Origin: JAIXWP01 sp965247015
Lineage (GTDB): Bacteria; Bacteroidota; Bacteroidia; Flavobacteriales_D; Sanyastnellaceae
Assembly: GCA_965247015.1 (NCBI GenBank)
Contig: CBDFGG010000004.1
Coordinates: 1,054,001 to 1,118,000 of the forward strand
Length of the DNA: 64,000 nt
Direction: 5' to 3'
Both the position numbers and the translations under genes were made by a program. Each line of letters begins with the position of its first letter. The first letter of the stretch is position 1. The notes beneath the pieces were generated by a model that had not been told where the DNA came from, searched no databases, and saw nothing but the letters and a program-made list of their open reading frames with translations. Shown piece by piece: positions 52,744 through 60,460 of the stretch.

Positions 52744-53572
52744 ATGAGCAAAACAAGAGTTCTATTCGTATCGCAGGAAATACTTCCGTTCTCACCTGAA
52801 AGTCTTACCGCTTCCAATAGCCGCCAAATACCCCAAGCCGTGCACGAAAGAGGCAAGGGAAACAAGGATATTTATGCCACGCTATGGCAAAATCAACGAG
52901 CGCAGACACCAATTGCACGAAGTGATTCGTCTTTCAGGTATGAACTTGATAGTAGATGATACTGACCACCCTCTGATTATCAAGGTAGCCAGCATTCCTC
53001 AGATACGCCTCCAAGTATACTTCATTGATAATGAAGAATTCTTCCATAGAAAAGCTACCCTTCATGATGATAATGACGTGTTGTTCCCAGACAATGACAT
53101 GCGCATGATCTTCTTCACGAAAGGAGTTTTGGAAACAGTGAAAAAATTAGGCTGGGCACCGGATATCATCCATTGCCACGGTTGGTTTACTTCGCTAATG
53201 CCTCTTTATGTGAAGAAATTGTATAATCAAGACCCTCACTTCGCTGATACCAAGGTGGTTTTCTCTGCCTATGATGATGCGTTTAAAGGCACTCTTGATA
53301 AAAATGTTTCTAAAAAAGTAGCATTTGACAACTTTCAATCGTCTGACTTCAGTCATCTGAGCGATCCAAGCCATGTCAACATGATTAAAACGGCGATCCA
53401 ACACTCAGATGGATTTATCGTAGGACATGATAGCGTTCCAAATGACCTTGAACAATTTGCAGCACAAATGGATGTGCCTGTACTCCGTTCTTTTGAAGAA
53501 AATGACCCGCTCACAGCAATTGATGAATTCTTTGACTCCGTACATGCGGGAAAGAACGTGCTCGTTGATTAA
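52744..53572 (+). pseudogene. Glycogen/starch synthase N-terminal-like gene with an apparent +1 frameshift
   Basis: Two overlapping frames together encode one Bacteroidota-type short glycogen/starch synthase (GT5 catalytic-domain) protein of ~275 residues. The first frame (52744-52959) starts MSKTRVLFVSQEILPFSPES and stays family-like through HERGK. Similarity then jumps to the second frame, TRIFMPRYGKINERRHQLHE, which runs to 53572 (IIHCHGWFTSLMPL, the GT5 motif region). The shift falls in the GGG run at 52857-52859; removing one G restores a single frame. No classic slippery signal is seen. It is either a recent inactivating mutation or a sequencing error. First gene of the cluster with the DUF4270 gene and glmS. 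Confidence 0.8.
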
Positions 53573-53573
53573 T

Positions 53574-54905
53574 ATGACTTCTAGAAAACAAAATATGAAT
53601 AGCCTCAAGCGATTGGGGCTATTTTCCTTTATCGCCACCCTATTATTACTAGGTGCTTGCAAAAGACCTGAATCAGATTTCGGATCGGAGCTATTGCCAG
53701 ACGGCGACCTACTTGGTGCCACCCAAACAGATACGATTACGATCATCCCAACAGTGATCGCAGATGATTCCGTTAGAACAAGCAACCTGTCTTCGGCCAT
53801 GCTAGGAAAGTTTACCGACCCTGTACTCGGTAACACCATTCAAGCGTCTATCTATACACAGTTCAGACTTTCTACTACTGCTCCAACATTTCCGGCAGAC
53901 GCAGTGGTCGACTCTGTGATTCTTAGTTTGAAATACACGGGTGACTACTACGGACGTCAAAACACGCAAAGCTTTGGTGTATTTGAACTCACTGAAAGTT
54001 TGTTCATTGACTCTATTTATTACAGCAATCACAGAAAGTCAACTAGCTTCCAAAACCGCATCAAACCTGGATTTGAAAGCTATAACATGCGTCCGCAAGA
54101 CATCGTGCTAGTGGGAACTGACTCAGTGTTGCCACAACTTCGATTGAAATTAGACGAATCATTGGGATACCAATTGATTCAAGCACCATCTTCAGCACTC
54201 GCTTCTAATGATGATTTCCTTCAGTTTTTCAAAGGACTTTATATCAAGCCAAGCAATAGCAATAATGGTGGAATTTTCAATTTTGATTTGATCGATGCTG
54301 AAAGTAAGCTTGCAGTCTTCTATCATTACAATGATGATAGTGGTAATCTAGTAGAAACACGTTATGATTATCAAATCAACTCGGAGTGTTCTTATTTCTC
54401 TGAAATGATTCATAGCCGTGCAGGTACTGCTCTACAGCCGCTTGACACGGGAGGTGAAGTATCTGGTGATATCCTGAGCTATGTGCAAGCTGGTGGTGGA
54501 ATGCGTACTAAGATTGATTTGCCTTTCATTCAAGACTTCAACAACTTTGAAAATCGAAGCATCAATCGCGTGCAGCTTATACTGCCTTTTGATGATGATA
54601 ATCGCTTTGATGCGCAAGCCTCATTGTTCCTTGTTTACAAAGACGATGAAGGTGAGTTCAGACTGCTGCCAGATCAAGCCTTCGGAACCATCAGTGGCAC
54701 TGGTGATTTTACTGCTGATCAATATATCTTCAACATCTCTCTTTACATCCAAAGATTATTAAACGGAGAGATTAATAGCCAAGGACTCTACTTGGTAAGC
54801 CGCAACTCAGGAGTGAGTGTCAATCGATCTATACTCCATGGACCCAACTATTCTACTGAGGATAGCAATGAGAACATGCGTATGATTTTGACATTTTCTT
54901 ACTAA
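53574..54905 (+). CDS. DUF4270 family lipoprotein
   Basis: A 443-residue predicted outer-membrane lipoprotein. The signal peptide LGLFSFIATLLLLGAC provides the lipobox Cys (about 27 from this start). The mature N-terminus DFGSELLPDGDLLGATQTDTITI and LGKFTDPVLGNTIQASIYTQFRL are DUF4270 landmarks. Function unknown. The longer frame from 53427 lies inside the upstream gene; I use ATG 53574, one base after that gene's stop. Met8 (53595) is also possible. The order glgA-like, DUF4270, glmS recurs in Flavobacteriia as far as I recall. Confidence 0.87.
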   Translation: MTSRKQNMNSLKRLGLFSFIATLLLLGACKRPESDFGSELLPDGDLLGATQTDTITIIPTVIADDSVRTSNLSSAMLGKFTDPVLGNTIQASIYTQFRLSTTAPTFPADAVVDSVILSLKYTGDYYGRQNTQSFGVFELTESLFIDSIYYSNHRKSTSFQNRIKPGFESYNMRPQDIVLVGTDSVLPQLRLKLDESLGYQLIQAPSSALASNDDFLQFFKGLYIKPSNSNNGGIFNFDLIDAESKLAVFYHYNDDSGNLVETRYDYQINSECSYFSEMIHSRAGTALQPLDTGGEVSGDILSYVQAGGGMRTKIDLPFIQDFNNFENRSINRVQLILPFDDDNRFDAQASLFLVYKDDEGEFRLLPDQAFGTISGTGDFTADQYIFNISLYIQRLLNGEINSQGLYLVSRNSGVSVNRSILHGPNYSTEDSNENMRMILTFSY

Positions 54906-54949
54906 CTTGCCTTGCCTTAATTTCTAATTGAGAATAACAAAGCACGAAT

Positions 54950-56794
54950 ATGTGTGGAATTGTAGGATATCTAGGGAATGGCGATGCCTACCCTGTCATG
55001 ATCAAAGGTCTAAAACGCCTTGAATACCGCGGATACGATAGCGCGGGAGTTGCCATTTTAGAAAATGGAGATCTCAAACTTTATAAATGCAAAGGAAAAG
55101 TAGCCGACTTAGAAAATTTGGTAGAGAAATCTTCCAAAACTGGCGGCATAGGAATAGGTCATACTCGTTGGGCAACACATGGTGTTCCAAATGATGTGAA
55201 TGCCCACCCTCACCTTTCAGGTGATCAAAAGCTTGCATTGATTCACAATGGTATCATTGAGAATTATGCTTCTATTAAAGCAGAGCTTCAAAGCCGCGGA
55301 CACGTTTTCTTGAGTGATACGGATACAGAAGTATTGGTGCATTTCATTGAAGATGTAAGAGCGAAAACTGGCGTTCCACTTTTTGAAGCAGTGCGTATGG
55401 CATTGTCTGAAGTACACGGAGCGTATGCGATTGTAGTCATCGATAAGGAAAATCCAAATCAATTAATTGCTGCAAAAAAATCTTCTCCTCTTGTCATTGG
55501 AATAGGATCAGACGATGAATATTTCATCGCATCTGATGCAACTCCGATTATCGAATACACCAAAAATGTGGTGTACCTAGAAGACGAAGAAGTCGCATTA
55601 ATCGATCGCAAAGAAGGTTTGAAGATCGTTACGATTCAAAACCAATCGAAGACCCCTTACATTCAAGCACTCGAATTGAAACTCGAGGCCATTGAAAAAG
55701 GTGGGTACGATTCATTCATGTTAAAAGAGATTCACGAGCAGCCTCGTTCTATTCGTGATTCATTCCGTGGTCGCATCAACTTGCAACATGGAATTATCAA
55801 GATGAGCGGCATCGACGATCACAAAGACAAATGGATTGCTGCAAATCGTATCATCATTGTCGCATGCGGTACATCATGGCATGCTGGACTTGTTGCTGAA
55901 TATTTATTTGAAGAATTTGCCCGTATTCCTGTTGAAGTGGAATATGCGAGCGAATTTAGATATCGTGATCCTGTGATCATGCCCGGTGACATCGTGATTG
56001 CGATTTCACAAAGTGGTGAGACTGCTGATACCTTGGCAGCGATTGAACTTGCGAAGGAGCGCGGTGCATTCATCTTTGGCGTTTGTAACGTCGTGGGAAG
56101 TACTATTTCTCGCGCTACACATACGGGTGCATATACGCACGCTGGTCCAGAGATTGGTGTGGCTTCAACAAAAGCATTCACAGCTCAAGTAACTGTGCTT
56201 TATCAAATCGCCCTTGCGGTGGCTCAAGCTCGCCAGACGTTAAGTCAAGATCGAATGACCCGTCTTATGGCTGAGTTGAATTCAGTGCCAGATAAAGTAG
56301 AAGAAGTTTTGAAAACCAATTCTATTGTAGAAACCATCGCTGAGATCTACAAAGACTCACGCAATGCGCTTTATCTTGGTAGAGGATATTCTTTCCCAGT
56401 TGCGTTGGAAGGTGCGTTGAAACTGAAAGAAATTTCTTATATCCATGCTGAAGGCTATCCTGCAGCAGAGATGAAACACGGCCCGATTGCACTTATTGAC
56501 GAGGAAATGCCCGTGTTCGTGATCGCGACACAAGGACAATCTTATGAAAAAGTGGTGAGCAATATCCAAGAAGTGAAGGCTCGCAAGGGAAAAATCATTG
56601 CAATTGTAACCGCTGGAGACAAGACAGTAAAAGAGTTAGCTGACCACGTCATCGAGATTCCGAAGACCGATGACAGCCTTGTTCCGATCGTTTCTGTCAT
56701 TCCTCTTCAATTATTGTCATACCATGTGGCAGTAATGAGAGGTTGTAATGTCGATCAGCCAAGAAATTTAGCAAAGAGCGTAACAGTAGAATAA
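54950..56794 (+). CDS. glmS: Glutamine-fructose-6-phosphate aminotransferase (isomerizing)
   Basis: Makes glucosamine 6-phosphate for peptidoglycan and lipopolysaccharide. The N-terminal glutaminase domain has the nucleophile Cys directly after the initiator Met (MCGIVGYLG), RLEYRGYDSAGVA, and GIGHTRWATHGVPNDVNAHPH. Two SIS domains follow (about 290-430 and 460-600), with IIVACGTSWHAGLVAEYLFE, AISQSGETADTLAA and YLGRGYSFPVALEGALKLKE. It ends in the usual DQPRNLAKSVTVE. The length of 614 residues is normal. No glmS ribozyme is seen in the 44 bp upstream. Confidence 0.97.
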   Translation: MCGIVGYLGNGDAYPVMIKGLKRLEYRGYDSAGVAILENGDLKLYKCKGKVADLENLVEKSSKTGGIGIGHTRWATHGVPNDVNAHPHLSGDQKLALIHNGIIENYASIKAELQSRGHVFLSDTDTEVLVHFIEDVRAKTGVPLFEAVRMALSEVHGAYAIVVIDKENPNQLIAAKKSSPLVIGIGSDDEYFIASDATPIIEYTKNVVYLEDEEVALIDRKEGLKIVTIQNQSKTPYIQALELKLEAIEKGGYDSFMLKEIHEQPRSIRDSFRGRINLQHGIIKMSGIDDHKDKWIAANRIIIVACGTSWHAGLVAEYLFEEFARIPVEVEYASEFRYRDPVIMPGDIVIAISQSGETADTLAAIELAKERGAFIFGVCNVVGSTISRATHTGAYTHAGPEIGVASTKAFTAQVTVLYQIALAVAQARQTLSQDRMTRLMAELNSVPDKVEEVLKTNSIVETIAEIYKDSRNALYLGRGYSFPVALEGALKLKEISYIHAEGYPAAEMKHGPIALIDEEMPVFVIATQGQSYEKVVSNIQEVKARKGKIIAIVTAGDKTVKELADHVIEIPKTDDSLVPIVSVIPLQLLSYHVAVMRGCNVDQPRNLAKSVTVE

Positions 56795-56964
56795 TCCTTT
56801 GATTAGTATATTATTAGATAGAAGTCGCACGCATGATTTTCAACAAAAATGTATTCCTAACGGAGCCCACCCCCTTTTTTGGTAAGGTAATTGTTGAGCG
56901 CGTGTCGCCCAAAAAATACGTTCCATCGAACCTCTGAAAAGCTTGGTCGATATAGAAAAGTGTA

Positions 56965-56972
56965 TACATTTG
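56965..56972 (+). promoter_or_regulatory. Promoter of the outer-membrane protein gene (TTG-N19-TACATTTG) with a long 5' leader
   Basis: TTG (56943-56945), 19 bases, then TACATTTG followed by GCGC: a complete consensus promoter. The ATG is at 57101, so the leader is about 125 bases, far longer than at other genes here. It contains a small hairpin, ATTGC-ACAATCTT-GCAAT, near 57058-57076. The rest of the 306-bp gap from 56795 shows no gene. Confidence 0.65.
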
Positions 56973-57100
56973 GCGCAAATTTGGAATCTTCAAATGTGGA
57001 TAATTAACACTCCAACGTTTGAAAACCCGTAAAACCCCCTATAAAACGAATTAAAAAATTGCACAATCTTGCAATATCATAACCCAAAAACTCAACATTT

Positions 57101-57925
57101 ATGAAAAAGAAAATTTTCTTTATTGCTTTGGCTTTGACAGCGACTACAGGTTTGTTCGCTCAGAAGCAAACAGGTGGTGAAAAGAACATTGAAGTTCAAT
57201 TCGCTCCACTTAGCGGAAACCCAGTATCTATTTCTGGTCTTCGTCTTCGTATGTTCAACAGCGAAAACTCTGCAATCCGCATTGGTTTCAACTTGAACGG
57301 TTCAAAAGAAACTACAGTAAACGCTCAAGCTGCTGAAGCTAACGGTTCTACTGGTCAGTTGGTAAACATCCCTGAGCTTTATGACTACAACAGAGCTACA
57401 AACTTCAGCCTTCGTCTAGGTTACGAGAAGCACTTCGACGGAACAGATCGTTTGTCTCCATACGTAGGTGCTGAAGTATTCTTCGGTCTTGGCCGTAACT
57501 CTATCGAAAGAGAATTCTTCGGTGGTAACAGCCAAACTCAAATCGACCAAGGTCAGGTTGAAAACTTCGCAACTTTCACAGCTACTCGTAAAGAAGGTTC
57601 TACTTCTTTCGGTCTTGGTGCAGTTGCTGGTTTCGATTTCTACATCAGCGATGCTCTTTACATCGGTGCTGAAATCGGATACGGTTTCCAACGTACTACA
57701 CTTCGTGACGTAGAAGTTGAAATCTCTGACGAGAACGCTTACATCTACACTATCGAAGCAAACACTGACACAGATTTCAGCGATGTAGCTTCTATCACTG
57801 TTACAAACGGTACTGCTGCTGTTGAGTATGCTACTATCGTAGGTGACAATTCTGGTGACTACAGAACTTTCAACTGGGGCCCAACGTTCCAGCCAACTCT
57901 ACGTCTTGGATGGTTGTTTAACTAA
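57101..57925 (+). CDS. Outer-membrane beta-barrel protein, probably abundant
   Basis: A 274-residue protein with a signal peptide (MKKKIFFIALALTATTGLFAQ, to ~21) and alternating amphipathic strands ending in a barrel-like C-terminus (PTLRLGWLFN). Typical strands include NFSLRLGYEKHFDG, LSPYVGAEVFFGLG, SFGLGAVAGFDFYI and LYIGAEIGYGFQR. Codon use is strongly skewed to AAC, TTC, GGT, CGT and CTT, unlike most neighbours, which suggests high expression. A consensus promoter and a long leader precede it. Function unknown beyond a porin-like or structural barrel. Confidence 0.82.
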   Translation: MKKKIFFIALALTATTGLFAQKQTGGEKNIEVQFAPLSGNPVSISGLRLRMFNSENSAIRIGFNLNGSKETTVNAQAAEANGSTGQLVNIPELYDYNRATNFSLRLGYEKHFDGTDRLSPYVGAEVFFGLGRNSIEREFFGGNSQTQIDQGQVENFATFTATRKEGSTSFGLGAVAGFDFYISDALYIGAEIGYGFQRTTLRDVEVEISDENAYIYTIEANTDTDFSDVASITVTNGTAAVEYATIVGDNSGDYRTFNWGPTFQPTLRLGWLFN

Positions 57926-58000
57926 GAGATAGGAGTTTAAGGGATACTTTTTTATATTAGTACCCAATAAACACTTATTAATTAATAAAAATAACTAATC

Positions 58001-58888
58001 ATGAACTACAAAGTTTTAGCTCTTTCTATCGCTACTGGTGCAGCTTCAATGCTTTTCACTAGCTGTCAGAAAGACAAAGAAGTAGTTGCCGCTCCTGGTA
58101 CAGTACAAACTGTAAAGTTGTCTGAAGCTAAGAAGCGTCAAGTACAAGAAATGACTTCTCGTGTTCCGAAACTTCGTTTCTATGATGAGCAAGAACATCG
58201 CTTTATCGACTTCAACGTTGGTAGCCGCGATTACGTTTTCTCTGATCCAGACGAAGGTTTCACTTTCGATGACCCAGACCAAAATGGAGTTTATCTCTAT
58301 GCTGATGGTACAGGTGACTACATCGTGTTCAACGCTGGTATCGGCGTAGCTGGACAAGGTGGCGGTGGCGGTATCGTAGTAGCAGGTAACTCTACTCTTG
58401 ATATGGATTTCACTATCTGCCTCAGCCTTGCTGCTGTTGCTGAAGGTGATGGATATGGCGATCTATTCGACTCAGGCTTTGCCTTCGACGAATTCGGTGC
58501 TGTATTTGGTATCGCTGGTGACTTCGAAGCACTTGCAGAAGCTGATTCAGATTCTGAAGACTTCGATCCTTTCGAATACTTCCAAGGTTTTGCTGCTTAC
58601 TACGTCCTTGCTGACGATCTTAACGGCTCACACGAAGTATTCAACTGGTTAGATGCTACTGGAGATGAGAATTTCGACGATATGGCTTCGTCATACGTTA
58701 TGGACTTCACAAACTTCAGCCTATACTTCGCTACAGATGGTGTTGTAACCGTTTCTAACGGAACAATGACTTTCGAAGGTGAGTATCTAGCAATCGAAGA
58801 CCTCTTCCTTGATTTCCTTGAGGAATCAGACGAAGAAGAACCAGACTTCAACATTGTTTCCGGTTACGGAAGCATGGGATGTAACTAA
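58001..58888 (+). CDS. Acidic predicted lipoprotein of unknown function
   Basis: A 295-residue protein with a lipoprotein signal (ALSIATGAASMLFTSC, Cys22). The mature protein is strongly acidic, rich in Asp, Glu, Phe and Gly (SDPDEGFTFDDPDQNG, EADSDSEDFDPFEYFQGF, FLEESDEEEPDF), with a glycine run at ~118-122 (GQGGGGG). I recognise no family. It shares the biased codon use of the barrel-protein gene 75 bp upstream and has no clear promoter of its own, so the two may be coexpressed. It ends at a bidirectional terminator. Confidence 0.75.
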   Translation: MNYKVLALSIATGAASMLFTSCQKDKEVVAAPGTVQTVKLSEAKKRQVQEMTSRVPKLRFYDEQEHRFIDFNVGSRDYVFSDPDEGFTFDDPDQNGVYLYADGTGDYIVFNAGIGVAGQGGGGGIVVAGNSTLDMDFTICLSLAAVAEGDGYGDLFDSGFAFDEFGAVFGIAGDFEALAEADSDSEDFDPFEYFQGFAAYYVLADDLNGSHEVFNWLDATGDENFDDMASSYVMDFTNFSLYFATDGVVTVSNGTMTFEGEYLAIEDLFLDFLEESDEEEPDFNIVSGYGSMGCN

Positions 58889-58906
58889 TACAACCCTCAC
58901 AATATC

Positions 58907-58937
58907 AAAAAAGCCCACTCATCGAGTGGGCTTTTTT
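58907..58937. terminator. Bidirectional terminator overlapping the end of the EamA gene
   Basis: A 14-bp perfect stem (AAAAAAGCCCACTC with GAGTGGGCTTTTTT) with the three-base loop ATC. On the minus strand one arm encodes the last residues of the EamA transporter, whose stop codon TGA (58919-58921) begins in the loop. Confidence 0.92.
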
Positions 58938-59791
58938 CTTGCATATACATCAATGAATAATGTGGACAAAATCAGAATCGATCCCACATAGAAAGCGGCA
59001 CTCATGTACTCATCCTCCTTGTAAAGAAACAATGCGATAGCAATGGTATACAAAGGCTCTAGATTAATGGTCAATGCGCATGTAAATGGAGATAATACTT
59101 TCATTACTTCTATACCCATGATAAAAGCAAAGGCCGTTGCAATCGTTCCTAAGACCAACAGCAATGAAAAGTCGCGCAGACCTATATTGAGGAGGCTTGC
59201 GTCTAAAGTGCCGTTAAAAAGCATGTAAAGCGTTACACCGACCATTCCAGCACTCATTTCATAGAACGCAATACGCGTAGGCGGGTATTTTTTTACCAAA
59301 ACGCTATTAAAGCTGGAGAATACTGCCGCAAAAAAGGCGGCAGCCAATGACAAAACAATCCCCAAAGTTTTATCTGGCTCAAACTTGAAGATAATACTGA
59401 GCCCAATAATGACGATGATTCCCAAAACCACTTCCAAAATTGAAAACGAGGTCTTGCGAATAAAAGGACCTACAATTGCGACAAAAAAAGAAGTGGTACT
59501 AATGATGGCTAAAGCAGTGCTCACATTTGAAGCCTTGATGCTTCCAAAAAAACAAATCCAATGCGCTGCGGTTAATAGTCCCACCCCGATGTAGGCCATC
59601 AATTCTTTACGCTCCACCCGGAGACTTCGCCCCGTCAACAAAGCAAAGAGTCCCATGGCAACTGCTGCAATAAAAGTCCGCCACCAAACCAACTGATCTG
59701 ACTCAAGCGAAATTTCTTTTCCCAAAATTCCAGTAAATCCCCAAATGAAGACTATCAGATGGAGAATAAGAAGCGCTCTACTTCTTGTCAT
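58919..59791 (-). CDS. EamA/DMT family transporter
   Basis: A 290-residue inner-membrane protein with ten hydrophobic segments and the internal duplication of the drug/metabolite transporter superfamily (EamA repeats about 5-140 and 145-285). Landmarks are IVFIWGFTGILGKEISL and WWRTFIAA in the first repeat, and SFNSVLVKKYPPTRIAFYEM and PLYTIAIALFLYKED in the second. The substrate is not predictable. The C-terminal ARKKPTR is encoded inside the terminator stem. It overlaps the upstream DUF502 gene by 14 bp. Confidence 0.92.
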   Translation of the reverse strand: MTRSRALLILHLIVFIWGFTGILGKEISLESDQLVWWRTFIAAVAMGLFALLTGRSLRVERKELMAYIGVGLLTAAHWICFFGSIKASNVSTALAIISTTSFFVAIVGPFIRKTSFSILEVVLGIIVIIGLSIIFKFEPDKTLGIVLSLAAAFFAAVFSSFNSVLVKKYPPTRIAFYEMSAGMVGVTLYMLFNGTLDASLLNIGLRDFSLLLVLGTIATAFAFIMGIEVMKVLSPFTCALTINLEPLYTIAIALFLYKEDEYMSAAFYVGSILILSTLFIDVYARKKPTR

Positions 59792-60377
59792 TCTCTTCCT
59801 CGTCTAATTCAACGATACCGCCACTCACAATGTATTTCATCACACCCACTGAATTCTTGTCAATGGGTTTCACATGTTCTTTCGGCACTACCATCAGGTG
59901 ACCAGCGAAGGAATAACTCATGGGGAAATAAACCCCAACCTTTCCTTGAATATCTCCCAATTCTTGCAAGTCTTCATCCGTCACGAATCCAATCATTTCG
60001 ATATCTAAGTCTTTATTCAACTTGACTAGCACTGGGCGATTGAATTTCTTTTTGCTTCCTACAAAAGCATTGATGATATCCGTCACGCTCTTATACAGTG
60101 GAATTTTATCCAACCACTTATTGAATCTTCTTTGAAGAGGCTCATTGATCAATTTGCTACCAGCATATCCAATCACTAATAGAAAGCCCAATAGTACGGT
60201 GATGCTTATCAAAGAGATCGGATGATCTTCACCAGGATAGAGAATACTATTCACCGGCAAGCTCAGCCACACAAGCACTTTATAGATAATGAAAAGAACA
60301 ATCGCTATCGGGACGGTTAATAGAACTCCATTCAAGATAAATCCAATTGCTCTCCTCACTGGTCGATTTCTCATCAT
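59778..60377 (-). CDS. DUF502 family membrane protein
   Basis: A 199-residue protein with two membrane segments (about 10-35 and 55-75). The family core is IPLYKSVTDIINAFVGSKKKF followed by a soluble domain (PVLVKLNKDLDIEMIGFVTDE, GVYFPMSYSFAGHLMVVPKE). It ends with an acidic-basic tail, DEEENDKK. Function unknown. The -7 box TACCTTTG lies 11 bases upstream of the ATG at 60377. It overlaps the EamA gene, which suggests coupled translation. Confidence 0.88.
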   Translation of the reverse strand: MMRNRPVRRAIGFILNGVLLTVPIAIVLFIIYKVLVWLSLPVNSILYPGEDHPISLISITVLLGFLLVIGYAGSKLINEPLQRRFNKWLDKIPLYKSVTDIINAFVGSKKKFNRPVLVKLNKDLDIEMIGFVTDEDLQELGDIQGKVGVYFPMSYSFAGHLMVVPKEHVKPIDKNSVGVMKYIVSGGIVELDEEENDKK

Positions 60378-60388
60378 TCAAATTTTTA

Positions 60389-60396
60389 CAAAGGTA
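60389..60396 (-). promoter_or_regulatory. -7 promoter box of the DUF502-EamA operon (TACCTTTG)
   Basis: Exact TAnnTTTG match on the minus strand, 11 bases before the ATG, just after the terminator of the upstream gene. No -33 TTG is seen at the usual spacing. Confidence 0.5.
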
Positions 60397-60408
60397 TTAT
60401 CAAACCAT

Positions 60409-60443
60409 AAAAAAAGCCGCCCCGAATTCAATCGAGGCGGCCC
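60409..60443 (-). terminator. Rho-independent terminator after the lamin-tail protein gene
   Basis: Stem GCCGCC (60416-60421) pairs with GGCGGC (60436-60441), extended inward by CGA/TCG around one C-A mismatch. A run of T follows on the minus strand. Confidence 0.88.
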
Positions 60444-60460
60444 TTTGATAAACTAAAATA

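Noticed and set aside
52857..52860. Programmed ribosomal frameshift in the glgA-like gene
   Set aside because: No slippery heptamer, stalling pseudoknot or SD-like signal is visible; mutation or sequencing error is simpler.
53427..53573. Long N-terminal extension of the DUF4270 protein
   Set aside because: It overlaps the glgA-like gene in another frame and would bury the lipoprotein signal peptide.
54906..54949. glmS ribozyme
   Set aside because: The 44-bp gap is too short and shows no ribozyme-like fold.
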